Shown one piece after another: positions 11,191-23,417 of a stretch of DNA of 64,000 bases; positions within the stretch are counted from its first letter, which is position 1; every line of letters begins with the position of its first letter. Source of the stretch: Deroplatys truncata (lineage: Eukaryota; Arthropoda; Insecta; Mantodea; Mantidae); assembly GCA_030765065.1 (NCBI GenBank), contig CM060990.1, positions 663,536,618 through 663,600,617 of the forward strand, in the 5' to 3' direction. The notes under the pieces are model-generated. The model made no database searches, was not told where the DNA came from, and saw nothing but the letters and a program-made list of their open reading frames with translations. The position numbers and the translations under genes are program-made.

Positions 11191-12425
11191 TCAACCCTAT
11201 AATTAGGTTTACAATGATGGTCTATAATATCGTAATTTTCGAAAATCGATTGTAATGGCCACCGTGTTCATTTTTGTAATATGCGTTTGGACCATATTGA
11301 GGCGATTATTTGGGGTGGGCACAAAGGTGCCAGAGTCTTCATCCGCTCACAATCGCGGGTGGGCGGCAAGGTCAAATGCCCAACAGTTGTTCAAAGAAAA
11401 TGCCATCCATAAATTCGGTAAAACCAAGTTTCGTCAATTTCTGGACTGGTTTCCCTTGGGATTCCACCCTGAATTTGTTTTTATTTATCTTTATTGAGCG
11501 CACACTTGCATTTCTGCCTTCAACAAACAGCCTATTGTATTTTATTTTGTTGTTAAATGGACAATAAACTCATTCAGTTTTTGCGTAGCATGTTTAAAAC
11601 ACAAGAATCGAAATGGATACATTGCAACGCACACCGAGAGATAGAACCCCCGCCGCCACCATCACCACCATCACCGGGTACCTTCCTTCATTCCCTAGAC
11701 GTCGCTTTCTGTAGTAAATGTATACAAAATCCAAACCCATCTTGACGACCATAACTTCAATAGTAAAATGTATATCCTCGGCGACAGTTGGGACTCTAAG
11801 ACGATGCCGAAACTAGAGAATAATAAAAGCCAGTTTTTCAGGTTAATAAATTGCTTTGTAATTGACCACAAAGCTCCCAATTGAAGTGAATACAACACGA
11901 AAAACGGGGTGTCCTTTATGGGTTGGTTAAACCGTTCTAATTGTTCCCGAAACGAGTCTTACCTTTGCCGAAAAACCCTAAGATAGTTTTATTATATATT
12001 TGAAAGCAAAGGAGCCAGGCTGTCGACAAGAAAAACGCGTCAGAAATAATGCCCAGAGAGGTAGCTCGGCTGTAATGCTGAGTCGTTACAACTGAGCGGA
12101 ATTAATGTTAAAATCCTTATTTCCATCATACTCTCAGGGTTGGGATGGGGCAGTCTTCCTAAGTACACAGGTGGAAGTCGGGCTAGTAAAAAATGTCCAT
12201 TACCCTTAAGTCCACAGGCAGCAAAATGAACAATAAGGTAGTACATGTGGAAACTCTAAGGCTGGTAACCATGAATATAAAAGGTGGCCAGAGGGCGGCA
12301 CTAACGCTATCTGTACATTGGAACACAATAAAAGTCTTTAATAACAGACGTCCATTAAGCTTAGTTGGATCGTATAATGCGATCTATCACTTCTGAGGGC
12401 TAGACCACAGATGGCGAATCTTTTA
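11191..12425. other. No gene seen; unassigned sequence
   Basis: Short chance frames only (for example 11255-11497). A (CCG/CCA)-rich patch lies at 11645-11675. No element could be bounded. Confidence 0.35.
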
Positions 12426-12429
12426 CTAC

Positions 12430-12810
12430 TAGTATGCCAATCGTCTCGAATCATTCTTCCTCTTTAACGGATTGCCCTTCTCTTTGTAAGAGTTACACGC
12501 CCAAGGACTTACAAGCAAATGCCTTGAGCCAGTAGCCTGTTGCGTCGCAAACAAACCATGGATGATAGCATATCCAGGCTGGCTGATCAGTCCAATGCCT
12601 GGGTTGGGGTGAAGAAGAAGGAAACTAAATTTAGTGAGGAAAGCGACGATAGGAAATATAGTGGATCAATTTAACCAACGCAGCATTCTCTTAAGGACGA
12701 GAAAAAACTCGAAAAAAGCCCTTCGGTGAGGTTGGTCGACTGCGGGGATTGAATTCAGAACCTCCCAAATGTGGGTAGCACACGTTGCCGCGACGCTACC
12801 TCGCTGGGTG
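12430..12810 (-). mobile_element. Old member of SINE family A (Ser-tRNA-headed)
   Basis: It follows the layout of the two young family A copies: GTTACACGCCCAAGGACTTA, GGATGATAGCATATCCAGG, CTGATCAGTCCAATGCCTGG and a head with GGGGATTGAATTC (complement of the B box). Many changes mark it as old. Confidence 0.6.
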
Positions 12811-13079
12811 AATGATGATTCAAGGGTACACGTATGTGAATGTTTTAAAAATAGCGTTTAACGTCCGTTATTACTTCAATCGGCATCATAGGCGGGACAC
12901 GTATGCTCAAGGCTCGGAACTTGGGACATGGTGTGCCCTGCGGTCAAATGGGGCTACAGAAATAACGTAAACAAGGCTAACATAACGTGTACTCAGATAC
13001 AGTACCTCTGTGGTGGTAGGAGGTATTAACGCACACAGGTTTCCAAGCTCCGAGCCTTACTGATACATAAAATTATTAT

Positions 13080-13275
13080 TGGAAAATTATATTTGGGAAG
13101 GAAACGTTCCAAACCAAGCGTATCTCCCTGGCATTTGTCGTATATGAGGACTGAGGAAATCCTGAGAAAATACCTCAGTCAGGATGGATGATCGTGGCGG
13201 ACTTTGAACCGAAGCACTCCCGCTCACGAGTACATGCAATAACGGCTTCGGCTACTCGTGTCTTTTCACGTGTGT
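13080..13275 (-). mobile_element. Degenerate tRNA-headed SINE fragment
   Basis: GGACTTTGAACCGAAG is a worn B-box complement, preceded by AATCCTGAGAAAATACC, which resembles the family A/B body. A poorly preserved case. Confidence 0.35.
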
Positions 13276-13529
13276 GCAGGAACATGTTAGCGCACGAATG
13301 TCCAAAACGTCGGATGCTTTTAAGACAGAAGCATACGCTTTTCCACCACCATTTTAAACATTATCCTAAATACACTCACAGGATATCGCAATCTTTAAAA
13401 CTATCCAAGGCAGGTAATTAGCAATTATATTTGTACACACTTAAGGTGCCCTTCCGAAAAAACCAACACAGATATTCTCATGGAACTTGCTAAAACCTCG
13501 GAAAAGACTATTACAATTTCGGAACACAA

Positions 13530-13625
13530 CTTCAATACTATTGCATTCCAACCAAAAATTTAATACAGAGATTTCAGCGGAAAGACACATTTTGAGGCTT
13601 CATGAATCCCAATAAGCATTATTGG

Positions 13626-13658
<33 letters not shown>

Positions 13659-13667
13659 CGTGCGTGC

Positions 13668-13714
<47 letters not shown>

Positions 13715-13740
13715 GTAACTTTCTAGTTGAACGCCTCAGG
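13530..13740 (+). repeat. R1 fragment with mosaic AT/GT/GC microsatellite
   Basis: TATTGCATTCCAACC, ATTTCAGCGGAAAGAC and TTTTGAGGCTTCATGAATCC match the start of an R1 unit. A compound alternating purine-pyrimidine run of about 87 bases follows (13626-13712: AT, then GT, GC and GT again), at the usual R1 microsatellite position. Confidence 0.65.
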
Positions 13741-14071
13741 TAACAAAATACTGTTTTAATAAGGTAAAACAAAGAAATTTCTTTCAGCTGGTGATCAATT
13801 CCTTCGACATTATTAATTCCGGGATACTGGATGGCGAGAAAACACGGGTCAGTCGTGGTTATGGGCAGAAATTGTCAGGCGAGACAATACTTTGTTCCGA
13901 TTTATAGATGTCATGAGTGGAATTAGAATTAGAGTTTCATAATATCCATTGTCTCTCTTTTAGGGCTACGTGGGAAATGAGAAAGTTAAAAACTACTATA
14001 TATTGACCTCTAGACTTAACCAAGACTGCCTGAAAAACCTTTTCTCTCTTATTCGAGGACTGGGTATATTT

Positions 14072-15235
14072 TATAATAGTGATGGGACGATACCACTATT
14101 TCCCTATACTCGATACCATTACTGAGTATTGAGCACCGATACTCGATACTTTACAAAAAAACTGTAAAGACGATAGCTTGTTCTCTGAAATATGTTCTTA
14201 TAAGTAGTTTTCTGTGTATAAACGCATTTAAACAATTTTGTATTCTATCCTAATTCCGAAATTTTTCTTGTTTGACATTCTCTAAATGCGAGAAGTGTTT
14301 TATCTTGATAATGGCACAGGTCCTATTATTTAGCAAAATAAATAAATAATAAAAATAATAATAATAATTCCTATGTTTCCTTTTTTATCTAACTATACTT
14401 TGTGCTGAAAACTCTTTTAAAGTATTTTCCATCCATAGAAAAACAAGTGCTAGCAGATCTTCTTTATCTAGCAATCTTGAAAATATAAACTATTATATAT
14501 TTTACATGAAACTCAAACAACTAAAAATAATGTGTGTGTCACACCATTCTACCACATAATATATGTATTTTTCCATCAGGTAATAAGTAATTAGCCATAT
14601 AAAGCTCGGAAACATAGTAAGTTTGTGGATTAAGCCTCTCTACTCCCCACCCTCATACATTAGCTTATACATGTTTAATACAGAGGTTTGACTTGCGTAA
14701 ACACAAACTAACAAGTGGAAGGAAGAACAACCATTTCCATGCGCTGTATTATTTCACGTCTTAAGCTCTGATTTGTTTCTGCTGGATTCACAGAGTTTGT
14801 CACCGGAGTAGGTAAATGTAAGGCTGAGAGTAGGTCGCCAAGCCAGGCTGTGGCAGAAACGTGATTTAGTGCGTCAGATAAAACAGCCTCATTCACAAAT
14901 CAGTTAACACAGCAAGTTACGTGAGTACCCCATACACCTTCTCTCACTGTTTTGCATGTGTTCAATTAGACACAAGAGTCTATGGAATGTTGCCTCATTC
15001 ACACACAGAATACGCAGTCAAGATCTATCAAGAGCTATAGCCCAGCAACTCTTTGTGGACATGTGCAGGTAATTGAATGAAGTCTCAACTCTGTTCATTC
15101 CTTATCTAGCATAAAGTTAAACGCAACAACCTTCAATAGTGCAAAACTTAAGAATTTAAAGGTATCGAGGGTTTATCTCAAAGTATTACACATACTTCGA
15201 TACCACCGGGTGTCGAGAGTATCGATGTATCCCTA
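14072..15235. mobile_element. Possible hAT-type non-autonomous element
   Basis: The left end AGTGATGGGACGATACC followed by ACTCGATACC motifs is mirrored on the right by GGTATCGAGG, GGTGTCGAGAGTATCGATG and TATCCCTATA. Ends of the type AGTGATGGG with many GATAC motifs are usual for hAT elements. The terminal match is imperfect and no exact 8-bp target duplication was found. No long frame lies inside. Confidence 0.4.
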
Positions 15236-15421
15236 TATTATAACAACCCATCACGCTACGAAGTTTGGATTAGATTCCGCCTACTACTGCTTACAGTTGA
15301 CAATAAACTTACAATTTCCGATGCATCATCAGAGGAGGCGACATCCATTCAGCCTAAACACATACTGCAGATCTTCGACTGTGACACTGAGTTCCTAGGG
15401 TTCATTTCTACTGAGTTATGT

Positions 15422-15802
15422 ATGGACGTTGCTAATGGACTTTCAGCACCCACCGAATATGAGGAGGCAATATTGCTAGAAGATACGAGCATAAGACAAA
15501 CTTTTGATAGCATTTTAGGAATCAAAGACAGTGGCAGTAATTTACCTACACAAGTGCCTCAGGACTGGATTACAGTTGCTTTCAAGGGGGGACTTATTCA
15601 ACTTACCGAAGAGTTGTGCCAGAAAGTGAAGGAGTTCAAAGTTACATTTGCGGAATACTATGGATTTAATGTTTCAAAATGTGTTGGAGTTATGAAAACA
15701 CCTGCTGCCATAATTTGCTCTAAATTCCCTGAGTTAGCTGAAAGAATTGTTTCCTTATACCTCAGGACCCGCACCTTTATTAGGATACGGCATCCGAATT
15801 AA
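15422..15802 (+). pseudogene. Fragment of a transposon-type protein (P/THAP9-like C-terminus?)
   Basis: An open frame of 126 codons, cut at both ends in biological terms. The codon series looks protein-like: amphipathic segments, VPQDWITVAFKGGLIQLTE, a Cys-containing middle and a basic end with LYLRTRTFIRIRHPN. The arrangement GGL...(charged helix)...LRTRTFIRI recalls the C-terminal region of P-element/THAP9-like transposases as I remember them, but I cannot confirm it. No THAP zinc finger or catalytic part is present nearby. The frame stays open upstream of the ATG for a few codons, so the ATG is not necessarily the start. An unrelated host exon is also possible, although no good splice sites flank it. 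Confidence 0.35.
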
Positions 15803-16249
15803 AACTTAAAAGCTGCAACCGTGGAAAAAAGAAACACGAGGGAATGTCAATAGTGGGTAATATCTACTTCTATTACAACACGACCAGCCACTCCTAAATA
15901 TACGTCTACCTTTAAGATTAAACAAATTATTTGTTACTTATTATTTTTGTAGTAGTGTTGGTAAAATTGGTTTGTAATTAGTAGAATGTGTTAACGAAAG
16001 TTTCCTATGCATTTTCAGTTAAAGTGTCTTTTATAACAAATGTCATTGCATTATGTTACACTCCTTTAATTCCTACTTAACCGTTTACACAATGGATCTG
16101 CTAGTCCGTGCTTTAAACAGTACACGTTAAAACGGGTTTAAAGCGCTCACTTTCAATTGCTATTTTCAATTTTTGAAGTTCCCTTGTTTACCCAGTTAAC
16201 GAGTACTGTGTTTTATTGTTTTACTTTACCGTTTATTACCGCAACTACA

Positions 16250-16380
16250 CATACAACACACACACACACACACACAAACATCCATGCCCATGGCGGGACT
16301 CGAACCCGCGAACCTCGGCTAGGCGGAGCACAGAAGTTGTACGCTACCGCGACCTCACCCTACGAGGGCGGCAATTATTG
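16250..16380 (-). mobile_element. SINE head with flanking CA microsatellite
   Basis: GCGGGACTCGAACCCGCGAA on the plus strand is the complement of a well-kept B box. CGCTACCGCGACCTCACC is the complement of the A-box side. A CA run (16254-16275) adjoins it. No body was recognised, so it is a truncated SINE and not a complete tRNA gene: the acceptor-stem halves do not pair. Confidence 0.5.
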
Positions 16381-16399
16381 ATTACTTCCTGGTGGTCCT

Positions 16400-17370
16400 A
16401 AGCATCACAAAACAACGTTTGATTATACGTTTCGGTGTAAATTTACTGTATAGAAGGAATCGCAAGAGTATTTATTCCCCATCCGAAGTGAACACGATGC
16501 TCTCATTTTTCCTGGCTTATATCCTCATGACAGTATACAAATCACTGGTCAAAATCACAATAAGTGGCGGGTCTCAAGTGGAAAGCTACGAATGTAACAT
16601 TGTCGAGATTTCATCTGTCCCTCCTGCTTGTGAGAGGCAACGTGTTTGAGGTGATTTGTTACGTCCATAATAGATGGCAGAAGTAAGCTACTCTCATCAC
16701 CTGATTTAAGATTTATCTAACATAAATGGCATAAAAGGTAAAGAACTTTAAACGAAATTGTCCACATACATTAATGTGGTAATGCTATATACAAGCCACA
16801 CTATTATTCCGTACATACTGCGAAGAAATAAATACTGAATTCGTGACATTGCGACTAAACGGGCATAAATAATGTTATAAATAATCAAATCCTATAAAAT
16901 AAAATTTACCAATCCGTCCATTCCTAAAGCAATAAACAAACGTAGTACATATAACAGGAATCTTCATCATTCCTCTAATTTTTTGAATGGGTTGCTCAAC
17001 ACAAATACCAGCAATCCATAATAATCCTAATCTTGCTCGTAACGTTACAAATAAAAGTAGTTTCTATATGAAGGTAGTTGGGTCGAGCCATACCTTCATG
17101 AAAATTACCGAATATTCGATGGCCTTCATGAATATTCCTTTTCCTGGCGGTATAATGTAAAGTACTTAATTGCTAATATAAGATCGTGCTAGTACAAAAT
17201 ATTATATTGAATTCATTTCATCAAATTCTGGAAAACTTTTATGCATGAGAATACGCTTAGCTATATGGATGCATGTTCCTAAACTTTTAATATAGACTAT
17301 AGTATATAAATTAATGTTTTTTAACTATATCATTTTAAACTTTTTATGATCAAAAAGTACGTACCACATA
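16400..17370. other. No gene seen; AT-rich spacer
   Basis: No coding signal. CCTTCATGAA is repeated 38 bases apart near 17090-17135, a small local duplication. Confidence 0.4.
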
Positions 17371-17374
17371 CCTA

Positions 17375-18679
17375 GTAAGAAGAGGTGTTGCACTCCACCC
17401 AAAAATTCACAGGAAATACATGCTCTGAGGCCCCACGAATAAAAACAAATAGCAATTTTAGAAAAAGGTCTCTGAGTGTGTGTCTGTGAATAGCATAACT
17501 CAAATAGGAAACTAGGATAAACACCAAACTTGGTATTTCGGTTCAGTACCTTCTAAAGATGCGACAGGAACATCTTCAAGAAAACCCCCCATCCCAAACT
17601 ACCCTTTACATGGAACATTCTTCGAAAATATTGATTTTCTCAAAACTAGTTATATCGACTTGGATTAAACTACCATATATTTAAGATATTTTCATGACAA
17701 ATAAAATGCAATGTCCCTAAAAGTCCTCTTCTTTCTGAATGGCATTTGCATAACTAGTAAACCCTAATAGATTGGCAAAATTTCCCAACACAATAATGTA
17801 GAGCTCATTAAAACACACAATTTATGCCATACGCATTTTTTTGTGAAGTAAACCATTTCCGAGATATTCCTTATTATTTGTTTGATTTTTCCAACGTCTA
17901 CACTCAAATGGGAACTCGTTATTCGTTTTTGCTTTCTCTGCTACGTATAGTTAGAAGGGGAAGTATTGCATTCCACCCAACAATTCGATACCGAGATTTC
18001 ACCGGAAATACATGTTTTGGGGCCCTCTGAATCCAAAAAAGCACTTTTAGAAAAAGGTCCGAGTGTCTGTATGACTCTGAACAGTACAACTCAAAAACGA
18101 AAAGTCGCATAAATACCATACTTGGTGTTTAGGTTCGGTATCTTTCAAAGACGCGACACGAAGATTTTCAAGAAAATCCCCCACCACAGACTACCCTTTA
18201 TATAGAACATTTTTAAAAATTCTTGATTTTGTCAAAAATGGCTCTAACGGTTTTGATTGAAATATCACGTGTTTAAGTTATTTTCATGGCAAATAAAATG
18301 TACATCTTGAATTTTCTGGGAATGTCCCCAAAACTCCTCTAGTTTCCGGATGGCTTTTGCATAACCTGTAAACCATAAGGGATATATTACATTTTTCTAC
18401 ACAAATAATGTACTTCTTTTTATAGCTTTTATAGCACATAGCTTATGTCCTACATATTCTTTTGTGAAGTGAACAATTTCGAAAAATTCCTTGTTGTTTG
18501 TTTAAATTGCCAATGCTTATACTTTATCTAAATGGGAATTCATTATTCGTTTTTACTTCCTCTTCTATGTATGCTAAGTAGGGGAAGTATTGGATTCCAC
18601 CCAAAAGTTCGATACCGATGTTTCACCGGAAATACATGTTTTGAGGCCACCTGAATCCAAACAAAGCGCTCTAAGAGAA

Positions 18680-18714
<35 letters not shown>

Positions 18715-19760
18715 AGCCTGTGTGCCTGTTAACAGCACAACTCAAAAACGAAGAGTTGGATAAATACCAAACTTGGTATGGGTGTATGTATGCTTGTGTG
18801 TATATGGAAGTGAAAGAGAACAGCATTAACTGAAAATGGAAGGTCCACATTTGATATTCTAAGAGTTTGGGGCTCGATAGTGACAAGCCACAATATGTTA
18901 ACTTTACAAAAGACGTGTTTTAAGAATTAAACGCACTTTCCATAAAACTCCACATCCTCTGCCCTTTTGAACCTATGAATTAAAGCGCAACATGCTTTGT
19001 TTGTTCACATAAATCTTCACGGTTTGGACAATATTTTAAGCCAAATAATGAAAAACGAAATATTTTAGCGGTATTTAACGAACTATAATTAATAAGGTGT
19101 GCATCTATTTTTTTTTTGTATTTAAAGTCCTAATACTTTAAAAGAAGTTAGATAATTTATTTTAGTTGCAATTTATGTTGAAAACTGGATTTTGTAAAAG
19201 TGTGACTTCTCGGGATTTTACCCCAAGCACCTGATTTAAGTTCGGCGTCATCCAAGTAAGTTGCACCGCCTTAAACTGTCGTTTACATGGAAAAACATTT
19301 GTTTTTTCTGTGTTTACTGAAAAACGGCTCTAACGATAATGATTGAACTACCATATGTTCAAGATATTTTCAAGGCATATAAAATGTGAATGTGTACTTG
19401 GTATTTAGGTTCAGTACCTTCTGAAGAATGTCACACGAAGATTTTCAAGAAAATCCCCCACCGCAAACTACCCCTTACATGGAACACTGTTTAAAATGTT
19501 TGATTTTCTAAAAAATGGCTCTAACGTTTTGTTAAAAATACTCTATATTATTATATTTACATGACAAATAAAATGTATATCTTGAATTTTATGGAATAGC
19601 TTTGAAGTCACCTTCATTCGGAAGGAATTTTGTATAATCTTGTATAACTGGTAAACATTAAGTGTTGGAAGAAAACGTACCAGATAAGAAATGTAGATCT
19701 CTTTAAAACACACAATTTATTTCACTTAACTTTTTTATGACATCAGCCATTTCTGAGGCA
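17375..19760 (+). repeat. Tandem R1 array, three units plus partial units
   Basis: Unit starts recognisable by GTATTGCATTCCACCC and variants occur near 17388, 17960 and 18582, giving spacings of about 575 and 620 bases. Each unit runs through TTCACCGGAAATACATG, a GT-rich spot, ATACCAAACTTGGTATTT, CAAGAAAATCCCCCA, CTACCCTTTACATGGAAC, GGCTCTAACG, AAATAAAATGTATATCTTGA and TTTTGTGAAGT. The third unit breaks off after a 31-base GT run (18683-18713). Further partial units lie at 19270-19390 and 19395-19760. Dispersed single copies exist at 5.5-6.5, 9.9, 13.5 and 55.5 kb. No terminal inverted repeat was seen. Confidence 0.7.
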
Positions 19761-20994
19761 TTCGTTATTAATATTTCGATTTGTTCAATACTCTGTTATT
19801 CTTTATAAGTCCCAGGATTTTCAGTTGTTTCTCACGATTAAGTGGAAACAGAGTGGAATTTTAAGGCCAATATGTCTTCCAGTTCTTAAACATATGACTA
19901 TCGCTGTTCACTTTGTATCCTAACAAAATGAATAATGTAGCTAGCTATCTCTGCAAAGAGTTATCTGGATTAGAATGAAGTGGATATGAAAATAGGCTTT
20001 CATAAGAATAATTTGTATACCCACTAATAACTGATAGAGGGCAGAGAAAGTTATGTGAATGTGACAAATCAGGTTTTTTCTCTATTACTCTTAATCAGAT
20101 GTCACCTACTCCTGCATTCCAGGGACAAGAAACTTGCCAATTTTCTTAACGACCCTGAGTTGTTAAATGGGTTGACCTGCTGTAATATTGTAAGCTTATA
20201 GCTTTTAATTCGAAGGCTTCCATTTATTACAACTGTCATGCATCGTAACTTAAATAAAACTATAAGCAAACCTGAGAGATCTAGTCTTCAACAGATTCAT
20301 CTTTCCTGGAGTCAAAATGAAGAACAATAGATGGCCATGAAATATTCTAGCATGGGCAATAAAATCCTGCAAATGACTTCATGGAGCTTTCAATTCTGTC
20401 ATCTGTCCAGCACTTTGATACAGTATGGCCAGCATTTAACCATGTTTCAAACAGCCATACTATTTCCCTCAAATTCGTATTTTGTATTTATCTTAAAAAT
20501 AATGTTCTTAAGGCTTCATTATCAGATCTTCTGAGTGTAATTTTTTATTGTCTTGAATTCAAACTGAGATCATGGAGGACCTTGTTCAAACAGCTAAAGA
20601 TTTCCTGGAATAGCTCTGCTTCTTTAAGTGAAGGAATCAGTTTGTGTATGGTAGCATGCTTACTTCGGGCATAGTAGTCGTGCATTGCCTTCTTGCTGCA
20701 TTTAATTCCAAGTTGTCCAATTGAGTATCTCTGGAGTGAAAAGCAGTAGTTACCAACAAAGTAAGCTAACAACACAAGAAGTAACTGAACACACAAACAG
20801 TGACTTCCATGATGACACTAAGGCAATAACTGACCTGAGAGGTTCATGAGTAACCAATGTAAGCAAATAAACTAAAGCTAGTGGCTTGATGAAACACTCC
20901 TGTTTATAAACATGATGATTGTGAACACCTGTGTTTTGATGATGTTCATTAATGAGGGTTGCATCGAAATCAATCTGGTGCTTCATTTGTCACC
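19761..20994. other. Unassigned; possible decayed coding segment on minus strand
   Basis: Between about 20300 and 20800 the minus strand can be read, with frame changes and stops, as a protein-like series (open part 20545-20796; further up the frame contains WLFETWLNAGH and DDRIESSMKSFAGF). It looks like the relic of a transposase or other long protein, but I do not recognise the family. Confidence 0.3.
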
Positions 20995-22763
20995 AGTTTC
21001 ATAACAAAAAATCTCCAGATTATCAATTGTGCTGTAAATGACACAAGGTTTCCATTCACAACAAAAAGGAAAATAAATAAATGTGTGCCTCTTTTGTTGT
21101 ACAATGTGATCCACATAAACCTGAACCACTTTTAATGGGCCATAACTCTTGAACCAATCATAGGACACATGTGCAACTTTAGGAGAATATAATACACAAT
21201 TGGGAGATTACATTGTTCCTCAGAGCAAATGTTGGAAGTGTCCTCCCCCGGCATCCATACATATCTGCACTCGTTTCACCACATTCTGTGATGTTCTACA
21301 AAGAGTATCCTCAGCAATGTTGCTTATTTCGTTACTAATGGATTCACGGGGTTCAGCAGTTGTCCGAGGTCTGTTCTTATACACACTATTTTTAAGATGC
21401 CCCATAAGAAAAAGGCTGGCAAGGTTAGGTGAGGGGATCTGGCGGGGGCCACAGACATTTTGAGATTATTCGATTATCAAAGAAACTGGCTACAAGTTGC
21501 ATGGAGGAGCTATATGTATAACACGTTGCTCCATCTTGATGCAAATAACCTTCTGTCAATCCAATATCATCCAGCTGCTCCACAAATGTATTGAAAATGC
21601 CTGTATAAACTGCAGTGTCTACAGTCGTATCAAAGAAAATGGGGCCAACAATCCTGAAAGCTGACACCTTGCACCATACTCCAACGTTTTCATCATGCAG
21701 TGATGTTTCATGTATGATATGGGGGTTTACAGCAGCCCAATATTTGCTGTTTTGTGTTGATGTAGTCTGACAGATGAGAACATGCCTCATCTGTAAACCA
21801 CGTTATGGAGAGAATTTCTGGAGTGGAATAAGAAAACTCTGAAACCATCGACAATAACGCATTCGTTTTTCATGATCTGCTTCTTTCAATTGCTGCATCA
21901 TATGCACTCTGTGTGGTCACAGTCCCGATTTCTTTCCAGCTCTTTGACATGTGCCATATGAATAGCCTGTCTCCTGGCTCAATTGATGCAACGATTTCTT
22001 TGAAGAGCTCACTAAGTGTCTTTGAACATTATCAACAAACTCTACACTGACTGATGGTCTGTTTTTCCACTCTCACTGATGAGTACATAATTCCTTTCCA
22101 GCTTTCTTACTAGCGATAAAATTGTTGCCTTTGTTGGAACTTGCACAATTGAGTTCTCTTCAAAATTCCCATTGCGTTGTTATCAATGAATTTGTCTTCC
22201 AATATGTTTTCACAATAAAAACATGCTCTCGAACTGAGTACTGCATGTTTCTGTTACGACTGCAAACTAAAGACTGTTAACAAGGTCAACAATGCTCGTA
22301 ATTGTCATTGAAATCAACAAAATAGCAAAAAATGGCAGTGGTATTGATTCTCCCAGAGCCACTAGATCTTTAAAATAAATTTCACATTTCTACGAGCTTT
22401 CAGAGGGAAATTATGGCCCATTAAAGTAGTTTAGGTTTATATGGATCACACTGTATCTCAAATTTCAACTTCACATTACAATTTCTGAGGATATAATTAA
22501 CCTACTGTGATCAACTAACACAATTCTTGTTATTTCCTATGTTATCAGTTGCATAAAAAATAATATAGGGCTTTTATTAAAGAAAAAAAAAAGAAACATT
22601 AAGGTTACGTTGAATATCGGGTGTGCTCACATTCTTGAATGCTCTGTATCAGCTACTTTAATGAGCCCCTCCCTAACCTTCATGCCTATGAAAGTCAGTT
22701 TTTAATTTCCTATTTTTGTTTCAGAGAGATTTTGTGATGGTAGTTTAAGGTGGCTCACCTGTA
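20995..22763 (-). mobile_element. Mariner/IS630-type DNA transposon, decayed
   Basis: The right end (TA then, on the minus strand, TACAGGTGAGCCACC) carries a long subterminal region that recurs inverted on the left: ATGTGATCCACATAAACC at 21110 and its near reverse complement at about 22432-22450, each next to a TTAATGGGCCATAA block. The outermost left terminus is missing, so the left border is approximate. The element carries a minus-strand transposase relic. The same terminal sequence occurs at 63159 and in part at 8925, so this is a multi-copy family. Confidence 0.7.
21220..22010 (-). pseudogene. IS630/mariner-type transposase relic (DDE_3-like)
   Basis: The minus-strand frames give WFTDEA (first catalytic Asp region), then the open stretch 21425-21790 with QNSKYWAAVNPHIIHE, NVGVWCKVSAF and GYLHQDGATCYT (second catalytic Asp). 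In another frame this continues with FFLWGILKNSVYKNRPRT and a C-terminal helix (21220-21405). The order matches the insect IS630-Tc1-mariner transposases of the type with QDGA...RSPDLTPLDFFLWG. In the third catalytic motif the expected RSPDL reads RSPHL and a following Asp reads Ala. At least two frameshifts are present, and the N-terminal helix-turn-helix region is poorly kept. It is inactive. Confidence 0.75.
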
Positions 22764-22769
22764 CATAAT

Positions 22770-23275
22770 GTCTTATGTTTCCATTAGCCAGAATAAGGGC
22801 TTTATAGCCTGATTTATAGTGTTTGTATTGTGTCTGTGTTTTTATTATGTATGTCAGTTATTTATAGTAATCATTCCGGATCAATCATTGTTGGCTGACT
22901 GCTATGTAAGGCAACCTAAAAACAAAAGGTTTTGTGTTATTGATAGTGCCATAATTCAGTATTTCTCATTACGATATGAATACAAATTTATTGTCTGTCT
23001 TATCTCTAATGTTTTGAATCTTCCTCCTACTGTCACTCTGCCATTAACAGTTTTGAGATTCTGTTCAATGCTTATTACTACATGCTTTCTTTTCCCTGAC
23101 ATCTTAAACACAAATAAACCTCAATAACAATTATAAAATAAGAGTGGGGCTCCATGTGCAAGCAGCTAACACTTGTTATTACGGCGGAATATTTCTTGGA
23201 ATGTGGGGTAGGGGATGAGAATTGACTGCATAAAGTACCAAGTACCTGTATGTAATTTAAGGTTGGAACAAAGGA
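22770..23275. other. No gene seen
   Basis: An open frame at 22819-23127 is hydrophobic and low in coding character. No homologous motif or splice context was found. Confidence 0.35.
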
Positions 23276-23279
23276 ACAT

Positions 23280-23417
23280 TGCCAATTGTCTCAGCAACAT
23301 TGCCAGTGCAAATTTGAGCATCTAGTATTTTTTGTTCATTCTTTCTTTGCCAATTGTCACAATAACATTACCAGTGTGAATTTGAGTATCTGGTATTTTC
23401 GTTCATTCTTTCTTAAT
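23280..23417 (+). repeat. Two-copy 69-bp tandem duplication
   Basis: GCCAATTGTC starts at 23280 and again at 23349. Both copies continue through AACATTGCCAGTG/AACATTACCAGTG, TTTGAG, TCTAGTATTTT/TCTGGTATTTT and GTTCATTCTTTCTT. About ten differences separate the copies. Confidence 0.75.

Noticed and set aside
17375..19760. CRISPR-like array
   Set aside because: Units are about 600 bases and diverged, with no short repeat-spacer pattern.
22819..23127. 102-codon hydrophobic frame as a membrane protein
   Set aside because: Low-complexity AT-rich composition, no motif, no splice or promoter context.
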